From Swaminathania salitolerans (lineage in GTDB: Bacteria > Pseudomonadota > Alphaproteobacteria > Acetobacterales > Acetobacteraceae): a stretch of DNA of 64,000 bases. The notes below the pieces were generated by a model, which saw only the letters and a list, made by a program, of their open reading frames with translations, was not told where the DNA came from and ran no database searches. Numbering within the stretch: the first letter of the stretch is position 1; each line of letters begins with the position of its first letter. The translations under genes were made by a program, and so were the position numbers. Positions 1 to 8,383 of this stretch are shown here, in pieces. The DNA is taken from NCBI RefSeq assembly GCF_025994315.1, contig NZ_BAQE01000007.1; one strand, 5' to 3'.

Positions 1-1680
1 ATGCCCGCTCTCGCGCAAGGCGCGCGAGACGCGCCGCACCTGCGCAGATCCGGTCTTTCCGGCCATATACACGTCCGGGATGGAGAGCCGCGCCTTGGGC
101 GCCGTTCCATGGGGCGCGTTCACGACATCGTACATCCCCTGACGGATCACGCCGAGATGCGCCTCGTCGACCCCCATATCGGGCGCGGCATCGAGCGGCG
201 TATGCGCCGAATCCCGGTCGTTGATGCGACGGACGAGATGCGGGGTGACGTTGCGCCCCGAGGCGATGCGCGAGACATAGGTGGCAAGCTCGAGCGGCGT
301 CACCTGAACGAAGCCCTGACCGATCCCGGCATTGACCGTATCGCCGCCGTTCCAGTGATGACCGTGCTTCTGCCGCCATTCCGGCGTCGGAATCACACCC
401 GAGCGGATATGGGAGAGCTCGATATCGAGTTTCGTCCCGAGACCGAAACTGTTCGCCATGGTCTTGATCGGCTCCATGCCGATCTTGCGCGCTGCGAGAT
501 AGAAATAGACGTCGCAGGAATACATGAGCGCCTGCTGCATGGTGATGTTGCCATGCCCCCAGCGCGACCAGCAATGAAAGCGCACCCCGCCCATGTCGTA
601 ATAGCCGGGACAGTTGAAGCGATCCTGCGGAGAGATCTGGCCGGTTTGCAGGGCCGCCAGAGCCACTGCCGGCTTGAAGGTCGATCCCGGAGGATAGACA
701 CCGGCGACCGTCTTGTTGATGAGCGGCGTCCGGACATTGTTCGTCCATTCGATCCACTGCGCATGGCTGACGCCGGAATCGAAGAGCGACGGATCGAAAG
801 AAGGCGTGCTGACCATGGCCAGCACCTCGCCATTGCGGCAATCCATCACCACGACGCTGGCGGCCTGATCGCCCACGCGGTTCAGAACCATCTGCTGCAA
901 CCCGGCATCGATGGTCAGAACGATCTCGTCGCCCTGCTGGCCGTCGACCCGGTCGATCTCGCCCATGACGCGCCCGCGTGAATTGACTTCCATCTCGACC
1001 GAGCCGGGCTCCCCGCGCAGCAGGGTGTCCTGGGTCTGCTCGATTCCGGCACGACCGGCACGCATGCCCGGAAGCGCCATCATCGGCGACGCCGCCACAT
1101 CGCGTTCGTTGGGCGGGGCCACGTAACCCACGATATGGGCGAGCTGTGCACCGTAAGGATAGAGACGGGTCGAACCCACATCGATCAGCACGCCGGGCAG
1201 GCTCGGGGCGTTCAGCTCGATCCGGGCCATATCGTCCCAGCTCAGGAAGTCCTTGAGCGCAACGGGAACATATTTGCGGATATGCCGCAGATCGCGCGCG
1301 ATCCGCGCCTGATCGCGATCGTCGAGGGCGATGATCTGACCGAAGCGCGCGATGGTCGCCCTGACATCGGTCGTCTCCTCCGGCATGAGCAATGCGCGCC
1401 AGTTCACCTTGTTGCCCGCGAGCTGGATCCCGAAACGGTCGTTGATCTGGCCGCGCGCAGGCGCCAGAAGGCGCTTGCTGGTGCGATTGCGCGCGGCCAG
1501 ATCGCGCAGATGATCGCCCTCATGCACCTGGAGATCGTAGAGTTTCTTTCCCAGAACCCCGAGCACCCCGGCCTGCGTCGCCAGAACGACCAGCGCACGA
1601 CGCGTGAAAACCCCACGCGATGGCGGGATCTCCTCGCGCTTGCCGCGCGACCGGTCTTTCGGGGAGCGCCTGAATTTCAT
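1..1680 (-). CDS. mrdA: Penicillin-binding protein 2 (mrdA), 3' end cut by window
   Basis: Class B transpeptidase that cross-links peptidoglycan during elongation, working with RodA and the Mre proteins in the inner membrane. About 560 residues are visible. A basic N-terminus and one membrane anchor (about residues 22-42) precede a dimerisation domain and the transpeptidase domain. The catalytic motif PGSTFK has its serine near residue 333, the second motif reads SCD near 388 and the KTG box lies near 540, so the domain is intact up to the cut. It is last of mreB-mreC-mreD-mrdA in the window; rodA would be expected beyond the edge, which is inference. The start is uncertain: the ATG at 1680 has a weak ribosome-binding site, and an in-frame ATG lies at 1764. 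Confidence 0.95.
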   Translation of the reverse strand, partial: MKFRRSPKDRSRGKREEIPPSRGVFTRRALVVLATQAGVLGVLGKKLYDLQVHEGDHLRDLAARNRTSKRLLAPARGQINDRFGIQLAGNKVNWRALLMPEETTDVRATIARFGQIIALDDRDQARIARDLRHIRKYVPVALKDFLSWDDMARIELNAPSLPGVLIDVGSTRLYPYGAQLAHIVGYVAPPNERDVAASPMMALPGMRAGRAGIEQTQDTLLRGEPGSVEMEVNSRGRVMGEIDRVDGQQGDEIVLTIDAGLQQMVLNRVGDQAASVVVMDCRNGEVLAMVSTPSFDPSLFDSGVSHAQWIEWTNNVRTPLINKTVAGVYPPGSTFKPAVALAALQTGQISPQDRFNCPGYYDMGGVRFHCWSRWGHGNITMQQALMYSCDVYFYLAARKIGMEPIKTMANSFGLGTKLDIELSHIRSGVIPTPEWRQKHGHHWNGGDTVNAGIGQGFVQVTPLELATYVSRIASGRNVTPHLVRRINDRDSAHTPLDAAPDMGVDEAHLGVIRQGMYDVVNAPHGTAPKARLSIPDVYMAGKTGSAQVRRVSRALRESGH

Positions 1681-1775
1681 CGCACGCACTCTAGACGATC
1701 GGCACCGCCGGATACAACGACGGCCCCACCGGGTTCGGAACCGGCGCAGGAGGCGATGCGGCATCGGGACGTCAT
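1677..1775 (-). CDS. Possible 32-residue ORF between mreD and mrdA
   Basis: A 33-codon frame starts with ATG 19 bases after the mreD stop and ends in a TGA that overlaps the mrdA ATG as ATGA. That arrangement would couple its translation to mrdA. No good ribosome-binding site precedes it and the peptide (two Gly/Val-rich stretches, three Cys) matches nothing I know. It may be chance, and an upstream in-frame start of mrdA would overlap it in another frame. Confidence 0.2.
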   Translation of the reverse strand: MTSRCRIASCAGSEPGGAVVVSGGADRLECVR

Positions 1776-1791
1776 GCTCAAAACCGGGCCC

Positions 1792-2358
1792 TCAGGCTTG
1801 CTCAGGATCAGCCACCGTGCGTCGCGCCCAGCTGAACAACGCGCTCAATGTCGGATACACACCAATCGTCACCGCCATCTGGAAAAGACTCGGAACCGGC
1901 GACAGGAAAGTCAACGATCCGATACACGCGATGGCCCAGCCGAACAACGACAAAACAAGCGACAGCGCTCCGAGAAGCGCCCAGGCAAACAGAAAGCTGA
2001 TACGACTGAGGCCGTAGCGCCAGAGATGGGCCACGCCATGCATGACGAGCAGGGAAAAAAGCAATACGCCCGGAGGACCGAAGCCGAGAAGCTCGCCGAT
2101 CAGACCGATGCAGAACGTCATGACAGCAGTCATCGAGGCAGGACGATGGGCCGACCAGAAAAAGACCGTGCCGGTTGCCAGCGCGAAAGACAGTTCTGCC
2201 TGTCCCGGAAGGCCCAGATCCGCCGACAGGATCACCATGCTCACCACGACGAAGAGAGACGGCATCAGGGCGCGCATTGCCATGTCGAGGCGTCGTCTCA
2301 GCGTCGGACGCGGTGCGATGCCGGGATGAATCTCCGGGTTGAGGCGATGGGTCACCAT
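1792..2358 (-). CDS. mreD: Rod shape-determining protein MreD
   Basis: Small inner-membrane protein of the elongasome. The 188 residues contain about five hydrophobic segments, starting near residues 32-48 and ending near 150-170, after a basic cytoplasmic N-terminus. Length, topology and position fit MreD; the family is poorly conserved, so context carries much of the call. The start lies 4 bases after the mreC stop, consistent with one polycistronic message. Confidence 0.9.
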   Translation of the reverse strand: MVTHRLNPEIHPGIAPRPTLRRRLDMAMRALMPSLFVVVSMVILSADLGLPGQAELSFALATGTVFFWSAHRPASMTAVMTFCIGLIGELLGFGPPGVLLFSLLVMHGVAHLWRYGLSRISFLFAWALLGALSLVLSLFGWAIACIGSLTFLSPVPSLFQMAVTIGVYPTLSALFSWARRTVADPEQA

Positions 2359-2362
2359 GATG

Positions 2363-3307
2363 TCACCCCTGCCCCCGCATCGGCTTCTGGAACGGGATGA
2401 ACGGAAGGGCCGGCGCGACCGGCATAGGAGGCGTCAGCGGCACACGCCCGGGTGCCTGCGGACCGTCATGATCCGCGTTCATGTAGTTGAAGACGCGAAT
2501 GATGTCCGGGTGATCGAGAGAGGCTTCCGGCACCACGACCGGCGAGCCCGGATGGAGGTAATGAACCGTCCCGACCACGAGGCCGCCCGGCATTCCGGCA
2601 AAACCGCCATGCGCCCGCCCGCCCGGTGCGGGCTGCTCGGCCGTGATCACGCGCTCGCCCTCCACGGGGCGGTTGTCCTGGGCGTAATAGATCAGACGGG
2701 GATAGGGAGAGCCGTCGCCTGCCATGATCGCATTGCCGTGCGACGCGGTGAGCATCACGGGAATACGGCTCGCCTCGTCATTGATGAGGAGGATGCGGAC
2801 CGTGCGGTCGCCCGTCTCCGTGACACGCCCCAGCAGACCGGCGGCGTCCAGCGCGACATCCCCCGGCAGAAGCGTGTGCCCCTCGCCCACGGCAAGCAGA
2901 ACCGAGCGTCCGTAAAGCCCCCCTGCATCCCGCAGGACGTGACCGCTCACGAAACTCGGTGCGTTATCGGGGATCCAGTGCAGATTGGCCTTGAGCTGCG
3001 CATTCTCGTTGGCGAGCGCGACGGCGACGTCATACCAGCGACGCAGTTTCGCATTTTCGGCACGCAGACGGGCATTTTCTCCGGCAAGCGCGGTCAGCCC
3101 GACGAGATCGCGGCGCAGATCGGCCAGTGCGCTTCCCGGGGCTGCCATGAGACGATAGGCGGGCGAAAGGGCATCCGCCACATCCATGCGCAGCCGGTCG
3201 ACCACCGGGCGTCGCGTGAGACCGAGCATCACGAGCCCGATCGACAGCACGAAAAAGAGCGGAAGCATCAGCTTCGCGAGTGCTTGTCGTCCCTGAATCG
3301 ACAGCAT
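2363..3307 (-). CDS. mreC: Rod shape-determining protein MreC
   Basis: Bitopic periplasmic scaffold of the elongation machinery that links MreB and MreD to PBP2. The 314-residue protein has one transmembrane helix at about residues 12-32, a coiled coil at about 68-115 rich in Glu/Ala/Asn/Leu, then the beta-barrel domain to about residue 270. A proline-rich tail of about 40 residues with repeated Pro-hydrophobic pairs closes the protein. It starts at an ATG 22 bases after mreB and is followed by mreD after 4 bases. Confidence 0.95.
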   Translation of the reverse strand: MLSIQGRQALAKLMLPLFFVLSIGLVMLGLTRRPVVDRLRMDVADALSPAYRLMAAPGSALADLRRDLVGLTALAGENARLRAENAKLRRWYDVAVALANENAQLKANLHWIPDNAPSFVSGHVLRDAGGLYGRSVLLAVGEGHTLLPGDVALDAAGLLGRVTETGDRTVRILLINDEASRIPVMLTASHGNAIMAGDGSPYPRLIYYAQDNRPVEGERVITAEQPAPGGRAHGGFAGMPGGLVVGTVHYLHPGSPVVVPEASLDHPDIIRVFNYMNADHDGPQAPGRVPLTPPMPVAPALPFIPFQKPMRGQG

Positions 3308-3329
3308 CGGCGGGATGCTCCCCTCGTGT

Positions 3330-4376
3330 TCAGTACATCGAGATCAGGACATTGCGCAGACGACGCATTTCCTCGAGCGCGCGCCCGGTGCCGAGCGCGA
3401 CACAGGACAGGGGCGACTCTCCCACCGTCACGGGCAGACCCGTCACATTGCGCAGCACGTCATCCAGCCGGTAGAGCATCGCACCGCCCCCCGTGAGCAC
3501 GATCCCCTTGTCCACGATATCGGCAGCCAGTTCCGGCGGCGTGTTCTCGAGCGCCATCGTCACCGCATCCACGATCTGCATCACCGGCTCTGCAAGGCTC
3601 TCAGCCAGCTGTGCCTGGCTGACGAGAACCTCACGCGGCACGCCATTGACCAGATCGCGGCCCTTGACTTCCTTGACCGGTCCCGGATCTCTGGGGTCGT
3701 CCGGAAAACAGGCAGAACCGATCTCGATCTTGAGCCGCTCGGCCGAGCTTTCGCCGATCAGGAGATTGAAGGTCTTGCGGATATAGGAGATGATCGCGTC
3801 ATCCATCTTGTCGCCGCCCACACGCACCGAGCGCGCATAGACGATCCCGCCCAGGGAGATGACGGCCACCTCGGTGGTGCCCCCTCCGATATCCACGATC
3901 ATGCTGCCCGAAGGCTCGGTCACGGGGAGACCGGCGCCGATCGCTGCGGCCATCGGCTCCTCGATCAGAAGCACCTTGCGCGCGCCCGCACTCTCGGCGC
4001 TCTCCTGGATCGCGCGCCGCTCGACAGCGGTCGAGCCCGAAGGCACGCAGACGATGATCTGCGGGCTGGCGAAGGCGCGGCGATTGTGAACCTTGCGGAT
4101 GAAATGCTTGATCATTTCCTCCGCCACCTCGAAATCGGCGATCACCCCGTCGCGCAGGGGGCGGATGGCCGTGATGTTCCCGGGGGTACGACCGACCATG
4201 AGCTTGGCCTCGTCCCCCACGGCCAGAACCTGTTTCTTGCCGCGCACTTCGGCAATGGCAACGACGGAGGGTTCATCGAGGACGATACCCCGTCCCTTGA
4301 CATAGACGAGCGTATTGGCGGTGCCGAGGTCAATTGCCATGTCTGCCGACATGAGACCCAGCAGACGTGAGAACAT
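3330..4376 (-). CDS. mreB: Actin-like rod shape protein MreB
   Basis: Cytoplasmic actin homologue that forms membrane-associated filaments directing lateral wall synthesis. The full-length 348 residues show the phosphate-1 loop DLGTANT near residue 17, phosphate-2 DIGGGTTEVAV near 163 and the adenosine-binding LTGGGA near 295. The N-terminal MFSRLLGL forms the amphipathic membrane-binding helix. An AGGAGG site sits 6 bases before the ATG. It is first of the mre operon, so the promoter should lie in the 4377-4769 gap. Confidence 0.97.
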   Translation of the reverse strand: MFSRLLGLMSADMAIDLGTANTLVYVKGRGIVLDEPSVVAIAEVRGKKQVLAVGDEAKLMVGRTPGNITAIRPLRDGVIADFEVAEEMIKHFIRKVHNRRAFASPQIIVCVPSGSTAVERRAIQESAESAGARKVLLIEEPMAAAIGAGLPVTEPSGSMIVDIGGGTTEVAVISLGGIVYARSVRVGGDKMDDAIISYIRKTFNLLIGESSAERLKIEIGSACFPDDPRDPGPVKEVKGRDLVNGVPREVLVSQAQLAESLAEPVMQIVDAVTMALENTPPELAADIVDKGIVLTGGGAMLYRLDDVLRNVTGLPVTVGESPLSCVALGTGRALEEMRRLRNVLISMY

Positions 4377-4769
4377 TCAAGCCTCCTGGCCGAAGAGTTT
4401 GCGCGCGCGGCTCACGCCAGGAATGCCGGTTCCGAAGTCGCCAACCACCGGGATCGGAGGGCTATCGTTCTGCAGGTCCAGACCATGACGCGAGATATTC
4501 TGCGGCAGGGCTTACCGGGGCTAAACCCGGCTAGCAAGTGCCGATCGGGGAAAATTACAGTTTCGGGACAGGGGGGCCACCCCTGGGCGCAGAGTCAGTT
4601 ACATTCAGTTACAACTGACCTTCACCTCGCCTCAAATCGGCCATCCTCAGACCGCCGCGCACGCCGATTTCATCATGAAGGCCGAAGGGATCGCGACCGG
4701 ACCGGGAAACCCGAACCTCCGGGCGCCGTTTTCCCTTCCCTCATAACTGGCCTGGATGGCGGAACCGCT
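4377..4769. other. Divergent intergenic region mreB / lipoprotein
   Basis: No convincing gene is seen in these 393 bases. The region must carry the mreB promoter on the minus strand and probably one for the lipoprotein pair on the plus strand. It contains the inverted repeat GTCAGTT-N12-AACTGAC (arms 4594-4600 and 4613-4619) with an internal direct repeat TCAGTTACA, and a small hairpin CCGGG/CCCGG near 4514-4530. The frame running through from 4485 is out of character and lacks a ribosome-binding site. Confidence 0.5.
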
Positions 4770-5024
4770 ATGACAAAGACTGCACTCTCTCCCCGTAGAT
4801 GCCTCTCCGTTCTCGGCCTGGCCGCGATGACCGCGCTCGGTGCATGCGGCAATCCCTACGACCCCGGCGCACGTGCCGGTTCCGGTGCCCTTGTCGGTGC
4901 CGGGGGCGGGGCCGCTATCGGCGCCATTGCAGGCGGAGGCGGCGGAGCCGCAGTCGGCGCTCTTGCCGGAGGAGCGGTCGGTGCCGCCGGCGGCGCTGCC
5001 ACGACACCCAGTCGGCCGCAATAG
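4770..5024 (+). CDS. Glycine-zipper lipoprotein, copy 1
   Basis: An 84-residue predicted outer-envelope lipoprotein. A basic n-region and hydrophobic core end in the lipobox LGAC at about residues 23-26, and the mature part is almost entirely Gly/Ala in glycine-zipper pattern (GAxxGAxxGGG). Such segments pack as membrane helices in outer-membrane lipoproteins; the specific role is unknown. I start it at the ATG at 4770 because only this start gives a clean signal peptide. It is a near-duplicate of the next gene, 42 bases downstream. Confidence 0.75.
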   Translation: MTKTALSPRRCLSVLGLAAMTALGACGNPYDPGARAGSGALVGAGGGAAIGAIAGGGGGAAVGALAGGAVGAAGGAATTPSRPQ

Positions 5025-5066
5025 GGACCACGATCCCCGACGCGTTGATCGAGAAACGAGAAAGCC

Positions 5067-5468
5067 ATGACCACATATCCAGTTTCCTCTTCCCGCCGCA
5101 CCATGCGATTCGGCACGCTTCTGGGCGCAGCCGGGATCTGCGCCCTGCTGAGCGGATGCGGCAGCCCCTATGATTCCGGCGCACGCGCGGGATCGGGTGC
5201 GCTGATCGGCGGCGGCGCCGGAGCGGCGATCGGCGCGCTGGCCGGCGGTGGCCGGGGTGCCGCGATCGGCGCACTCGCAGGCGGTGCGCTCGGCGCCGCT
5301 GGCGGGGCCGCCACAACGCCCAACAGACCGCGCAACACGCAGGGCGGCTACTACAATCAGCAACCCGGGTATCCGAATGGATACAACAACCAGAATGGCT
5401 ACAATAACGGCTATGCGCAGCCGAATTATCCGCCCCCGCAAGGCTATGGATACGGCAACGGCTACTGA
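5067..5468 (+). CDS. Glycine-zipper lipoprotein, copy 2 with Tyr/Asn/Gln tail
   Basis: A 133-residue paralogue of the preceding gene. The lipobox is LSGC and is followed by PYDSGARAGSGAL, almost identical to copy 1 (PYDPGARAGSGAL), then the same Gly/Ala zipper ending in GGAATTP. It carries an extra C-terminal tail of about 42 residues made of Gly, Tyr, Asn, Gln and Pro, lacking in copy 1. The two look like a tandem duplication followed by gain or loss of the tail. A strong terminator follows directly. Function is unknown. Confidence 0.8.
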   Translation: MTTYPVSSSRRTMRFGTLLGAAGICALLSGCGSPYDSGARAGSGALIGGGAGAAIGALAGGGRGAAIGALAGGALGAAGGAATTPNRPRNTQGGYYNQQPGYPNGYNNQNGYNNGYAQPNYPPPQGYGYGNGY

Positions 5469-5470
5469 TA

Positions 5471-5503
5471 GAAAAAACCCCGCCTATTGCGGGGTTTTTT
5501 TTC
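5471..5503. terminator. Bidirectional rho-independent terminator
   Basis: A perfect stem AAAACCCCGC/GCGGGGTTTT with a short CTATT loop has A-runs on one side and T-runs on the other. It can therefore end transcription of the lipoprotein pair on the plus strand and of leuA on the minus strand, whose stop lies about 100 bases away. Confidence 0.93.
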
Positions 5504-5601
5504 GTTCGATCGGATGCCCGGCGACCGGGCGATCTGGCAACGAGACGGCCGGGCGATGAAACGGCCGGGCGGACGCCTCCCCTCCCGGCCAGGCGCATCT
5601 C

Positions 5602-7173
5602 TCAGGCGCTCAGCGCTTCGGGTTCTCCCCGCTCGCGCTTGACGAGAAGCTTGTTCAGCGCGTGGACATAGGCGCGCACGGCAGAGACCACCGTATCGGC
5701 ATCGGCGCCCTGCCCGTCCACCATCTTGCCGGCCTCCTGCAGACGCACCGTCGTCCTGGCCTGGGCATCCGTTCCTTCCGTCACCGCGCCGATGGAAAAC
5801 AGGGCGAGGGTCGCCTCATGGGGGAAGATGGTGCCGATTGCGGTGAACGCGGCATCGACAGGGCCGTTGCCCGTCACCTCGGCCTTGCGGATTTCGCCAT
5901 CGACAAGCAGCTCCAGCGCCGCCTCGGCCGGGCGTCTGGACCCGGCCCGCACGTCCAGAGAAACGAAACGGATGCGTTCGTGGTCGCGGGTCTCGTCATC
6001 GACCAGCGCCCGGATATCGTCATCGAACACGGTCTTCTTCTGATCGGCCAGAACCTTGAAGCGCTCGAACGCATCCTGCACCTTGTTATCGCCCAGCGCG
6101 TAACCCAGCGCCCGCAGCTTGTCGCGAAACGCCGCACGACCGGAATGCTTGCCCAGAACCAGGGAGGTCTTGCTCCAGCCCACGCTCTCCGGCGTCATGA
6201 TCTCATAGGTGGCTGCATTCTTCAGGATCCCGTCCTGATGGATGCCGCTCTCATGGGCGAAGGCATTGCGTCCGACGATCGCCTTGTTGGGCTGCACGTC
6301 GAAGCCGGTGATCGTGGCGAGAAGCCGCGAGACGCTCAGGAGCTGAGGGGTATCGATCCGGTTTACAAAGGGGATCCGGTCGCGACGCGTGCGGATCGCC
6401 ATCACGATCTCTTCCAGCGCCGCATTGCCTGCGCGCTCTCCGATCCCGTTGATCGTGCATTCGATCTGCCGGGCCCCGCCTGCAACCGCCGCCAGCGTGT
6501 TGGCGACACCGAGTCCGAGATCGTTATGGTTATGCGTGGAGAAAATGACGCCATCGGCACCGGGCACGCGCTCGCGCAACATCGCGAAGATCGCCTGAAG
6601 CTCCTCGGGTGTCGTGAACCCCACCGTATCCGGAATATTGATGGTGGTCGCCCCGTGACGGATCGCCGTCTCGACGCAACGACACAGGAAATCCGGCTCC
6701 GTGCGCGACCCGTCCTCCGCAGACCACTGAACGTCATCCGTATACCGGCGGGACGCACGATTGCCCTCGGCGATCAGTTCCAGAACCGTCTCGGGCTCCA
6801 TACGCAGCTTGTATTTCATGTGCAGCGGCGACGTGGAGATGAAATTATGGATACGCCGCCGCGGTGCCCTGGCGATGGCCTCTCCCGCTGCCTCGATGTC
6901 GCGCTTGCCGCCACTTCGCGCCAGACCGCATACCACGGACTCCCGCACGACTTCTGCGATCTTCTGCACGCTCTCGAAATCTCCCGGCGATGCCACGGGG
7001 AATCCCGCCTCGATGACATCCACGCCGAGCGCCTCGAGGGCCTTCGCCATCCGGATCTTTTCCTCGAGATTCATCGAGAAGCCGGGGGACTGCTCTCCAT
7101 CGCGCAAGGTGGTATCGAAGATGATGACGCGATCGTCAGCGACCGGGCCGAAAGACGGATGATTGATTGTCAT
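5602..7173 (-). CDS. leuA: 2-isopropylmalate synthase
   Basis: First committed enzyme of leucine synthesis: condenses acetyl-CoA with 2-oxoisovalerate in the cytoplasm. The 523 residues begin with the DRE-TIM motif FDTTLRDGEQSPG, followed by the metal-binding HNHNDLG near residue 210, GNAALEE and the HESGIHQDG segment. A C-terminal LeuA regulatory domain, where leucine feedback binds, occupies about residues 385-510. I start it at the ATG at 7173, with GAAGAGAG 6 bases upstream; the 13-codon extension to 7212 has no such site. It is monocistronic and preceded by the leader described separately. Confidence 0.97.
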   Translation of the reverse strand: MTINHPSFGPVADDRVIIFDTTLRDGEQSPGFSMNLEEKIRMAKALEALGVDVIEAGFPVASPGDFESVQKIAEVVRESVVCGLARSGGKRDIEAAGEAIARAPRRRIHNFISTSPLHMKYKLRMEPETVLELIAEGNRASRRYTDDVQWSAEDGSRTEPDFLCRCVETAIRHGATTINIPDTVGFTTPEELQAIFAMLRERVPGADGVIFSTHNHNDLGLGVANTLAAVAGGARQIECTINGIGERAGNAALEEIVMAIRTRRDRIPFVNRIDTPQLLSVSRLLATITGFDVQPNKAIVGRNAFAHESGIHQDGILKNAATYEIMTPESVGWSKTSLVLGKHSGRAAFRDKLRALGYALGDNKVQDAFERFKVLADQKKTVFDDDIRALVDDETRDHERIRFVSLDVRAGSRRPAEAALELLVDGEIRKAEVTGNGPVDAAFTAIGTIFPHEATLALFSIGAVTEGTDAQARTTVRLQEAGKMVDGQGADADTVVSAVRAYVHALNKLLVKRERGEPEALSA

Positions 7174-7258
7174 GGAAAACTCTCTTCGTGACGTGAAACA
7201 ACTCGATCGCAATCCCCTGAACGCGCCGGAAAACCCGGTCGCATGAAGCGCTCAGGGG
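7174..7258 (-). promoter_or_regulatory. leuA attenuator hairpin and anti-SD pairing
   Basis: On the leuA transcript CCCCUGA (7258-7252, containing the leader stop) pairs with UCAGGGG (7220-7214). The stem extends through GCGC/GCGC (7251-7248 with 7226-7223) and encloses a smaller CCGG/CCGG hairpin. No U-run follows, so it is not a classic intrinsic terminator. Bases UUCUUCGU of the leader Leu-codon run (7283-7276) can pair with ACGAAGAG at the leuA ribosome-binding site (7189-7182), seven Watson-Crick pairs plus one G-U. A ribosome stalled for lack of leucyl-tRNA would cover that run and free the site; this mechanism is inference. Confidence 0.6.
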
Positions 7259-7356
7259 CAGATAAGTCGAAGCGAACGAAGAAGAAGACCCGGGCACAGC
7301 TCGGCGCGTGCGTCTGCACGGTGCCATAGGCGCAAAGAGGGGGTCCGGTTGTCCAT
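7252..7356 (-). CDS. leuA leader peptide (leucine-rich, 34 aa)
   Basis: A 35-codon frame upstream of leuA has AGGGA 7 bases before its ATG. Eight of its 34 sense codons specify Leu: TTG, CTA, CTG, a CTT-CTT-CTT run at codons 24-26, then CTT at codons 29 and 31, followed by Ile. Clustering of the regulated amino acid near the end of a short ORF is the signature of ribosome-mediated attenuation. The stop codon lies in the left arm of a hairpin. CTT is expected to be a minor leucine codon in such GC-rich DNA. Expression is inferred. Confidence 0.75.
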   Translation of the reverse strand: MDNRTPSLRLWHRADARAELCPGLLLRSLRLICP

Positions 7357-7419
7357 GGATGTTCCCTAACGCATCATCGCGCATCTTTCCAGCGCGCAGA
7401 CGCATTTTTCTTGCTTGTC

Positions 7420-8322
7420 TCAGCCTGCGCGGGCAACGAGCGTCGTCTTCGTCTCGAAATAGCGATCGATTGCATGGGTCATGGCGAGCGCGACCTGACG
7501 GCGATACGCCCCATGCCGCAATGCCGCCTCGTCCTGACGGTTGGACATGAATCCCATCTCGACGAGAACCGAGGGAATATCCGCCGATTTCAGCACGGCG
7601 AATGCAGCGTGGCGCGAGGGATGACGAAGCAGACCTATTTTGGGCTGGAATGCCGAGACGACGCTTGCGGCCATATGGGCCGAGCCCCGGCGCGTTTCCT
7701 CGCTGACGAGGCTGGAGAGAATGGACTGGACCTCGTGGGACATGCCGTGAAAAGCCGGCCCAGCGAAACGGTCGGCACTGTTCTCACGCTGTGCGAGTGC
7801 TGCGGTCTGGGCATCCGAAGCCCCGTGAGACAGCGTATAGACGCTGGCGCCGCGCACACCGGGATCGTGAAGCGCATCGGCATGCATCGAGATGAACAGA
7901 TGCGCCTTGTGCTTGTGAGCCAGCTCCACACGCCCGTGAAGCGGGATGAAACGGTCGCTCGAGCGCGTCAGGACGACGTCGTATTTGCCCGCCTTGCGAA
8001 TCTGCCGACACAGCTCCGCCGCCGCAGCCGAGGCGATATGCTTCTCGTAGGTGCCGCTGACCCCGATCGCTCCGGGATCTTTCCCGCCATGCCCCGGATC
8101 GAGCATGATCACCGGCTTTGGCGCCGAAGCGCCACGCGCGATTGCAGGCGCATGAAGAGCGTGATGCCCTTTGTTGTGAAGCCCCTGATGGTGATGTGCG
8201 GCATGGTGGGTCGTGCGACGAGGGGCCGACCGCGTTGCGGCGATTGCGGCAAGAGGCTCCGCGAGAAACGAACCTCCGAGCAGTCCGAGGAGATGACGGC
8301 GGGCCGTTGGCGGAACAGGCAT
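7420..8322 (-). CDS. amiC: N-acetylmuramoyl-L-alanine amidase, Amidase_3
   Basis: Periplasmic zinc amidase that cleaves the peptide from muramic acid during septum splitting. The 300-residue protein starts with ARRHLLGLLGG, a twin-arginine-like signal, followed by a His-rich linker. The catalytic domain has DPGHGGKDPGAIG (first zinc His), a conserved Glu in YEKH, SMHADA (second zinc His) and the catalytic Glu in VEMGFMSN. I choose the ATG at 8322, with GAGGT 7 bases upstream, because a promoter overlaps the longer start at 8367. The partner activator EnvC lies at 62661 in this window. No AMIN domain is visible. Confidence 0.9.
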   Translation of the reverse strand: MPVPPTARRHLLGLLGGSFLAEPLAAIAATRSAPRRTTHHAAHHHQGLHNKGHHALHAPAIARGASAPKPVIMLDPGHGGKDPGAIGVSGTYEKHIASAAAAELCRQIRKAGKYDVVLTRSSDRFIPLHGRVELAHKHKAHLFISMHADALHDPGVRGASVYTLSHGASDAQTAALAQRENSADRFAGPAFHGMSHEVQSILSSLVSEETRRGSAHMAASVVSAFQPKIGLLRHPSRHAAFAVLKSADIPSVLVEMGFMSNRQDEAALRHGAYRRQVALAMTHAIDRYFETKTTLVARAG

Positions 8323-8355
8323 GGAGCGACCTCGGGCTGGAACGGGGAAGGCCCC

Positions 8356-8383
8356 ATTCTGTGACATGGAATTGCGGTGTCAA
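8356..8383 (-). promoter_or_regulatory. Candidate sigma-70 promoter for amiC
   Basis: TTGACA (8383-8378) is separated by 16 bases from CAGAAT (8361-8356) on the minus strand. Transcription would begin near 8350, just upstream of the amiC ATG at 8322. The -35 is a perfect consensus; the -10 matches four of six. Confidence 0.55.

Noticed and set aside
5662..7191. Long plus-strand open frame opposite leuA
   Set aside because: Arg/His-rich, no family features and no ribosome-binding site; GC-rich codon bias of leuA leaves the antisense frame open.
7357..7405. Alternative 89-codon minus-strand frame covering the leuA leader
   Set aside because: It runs through the leuA start in another frame and lacks a ribosome-binding site; the leucine-rich frame has both a site and a meaningful codon pattern.
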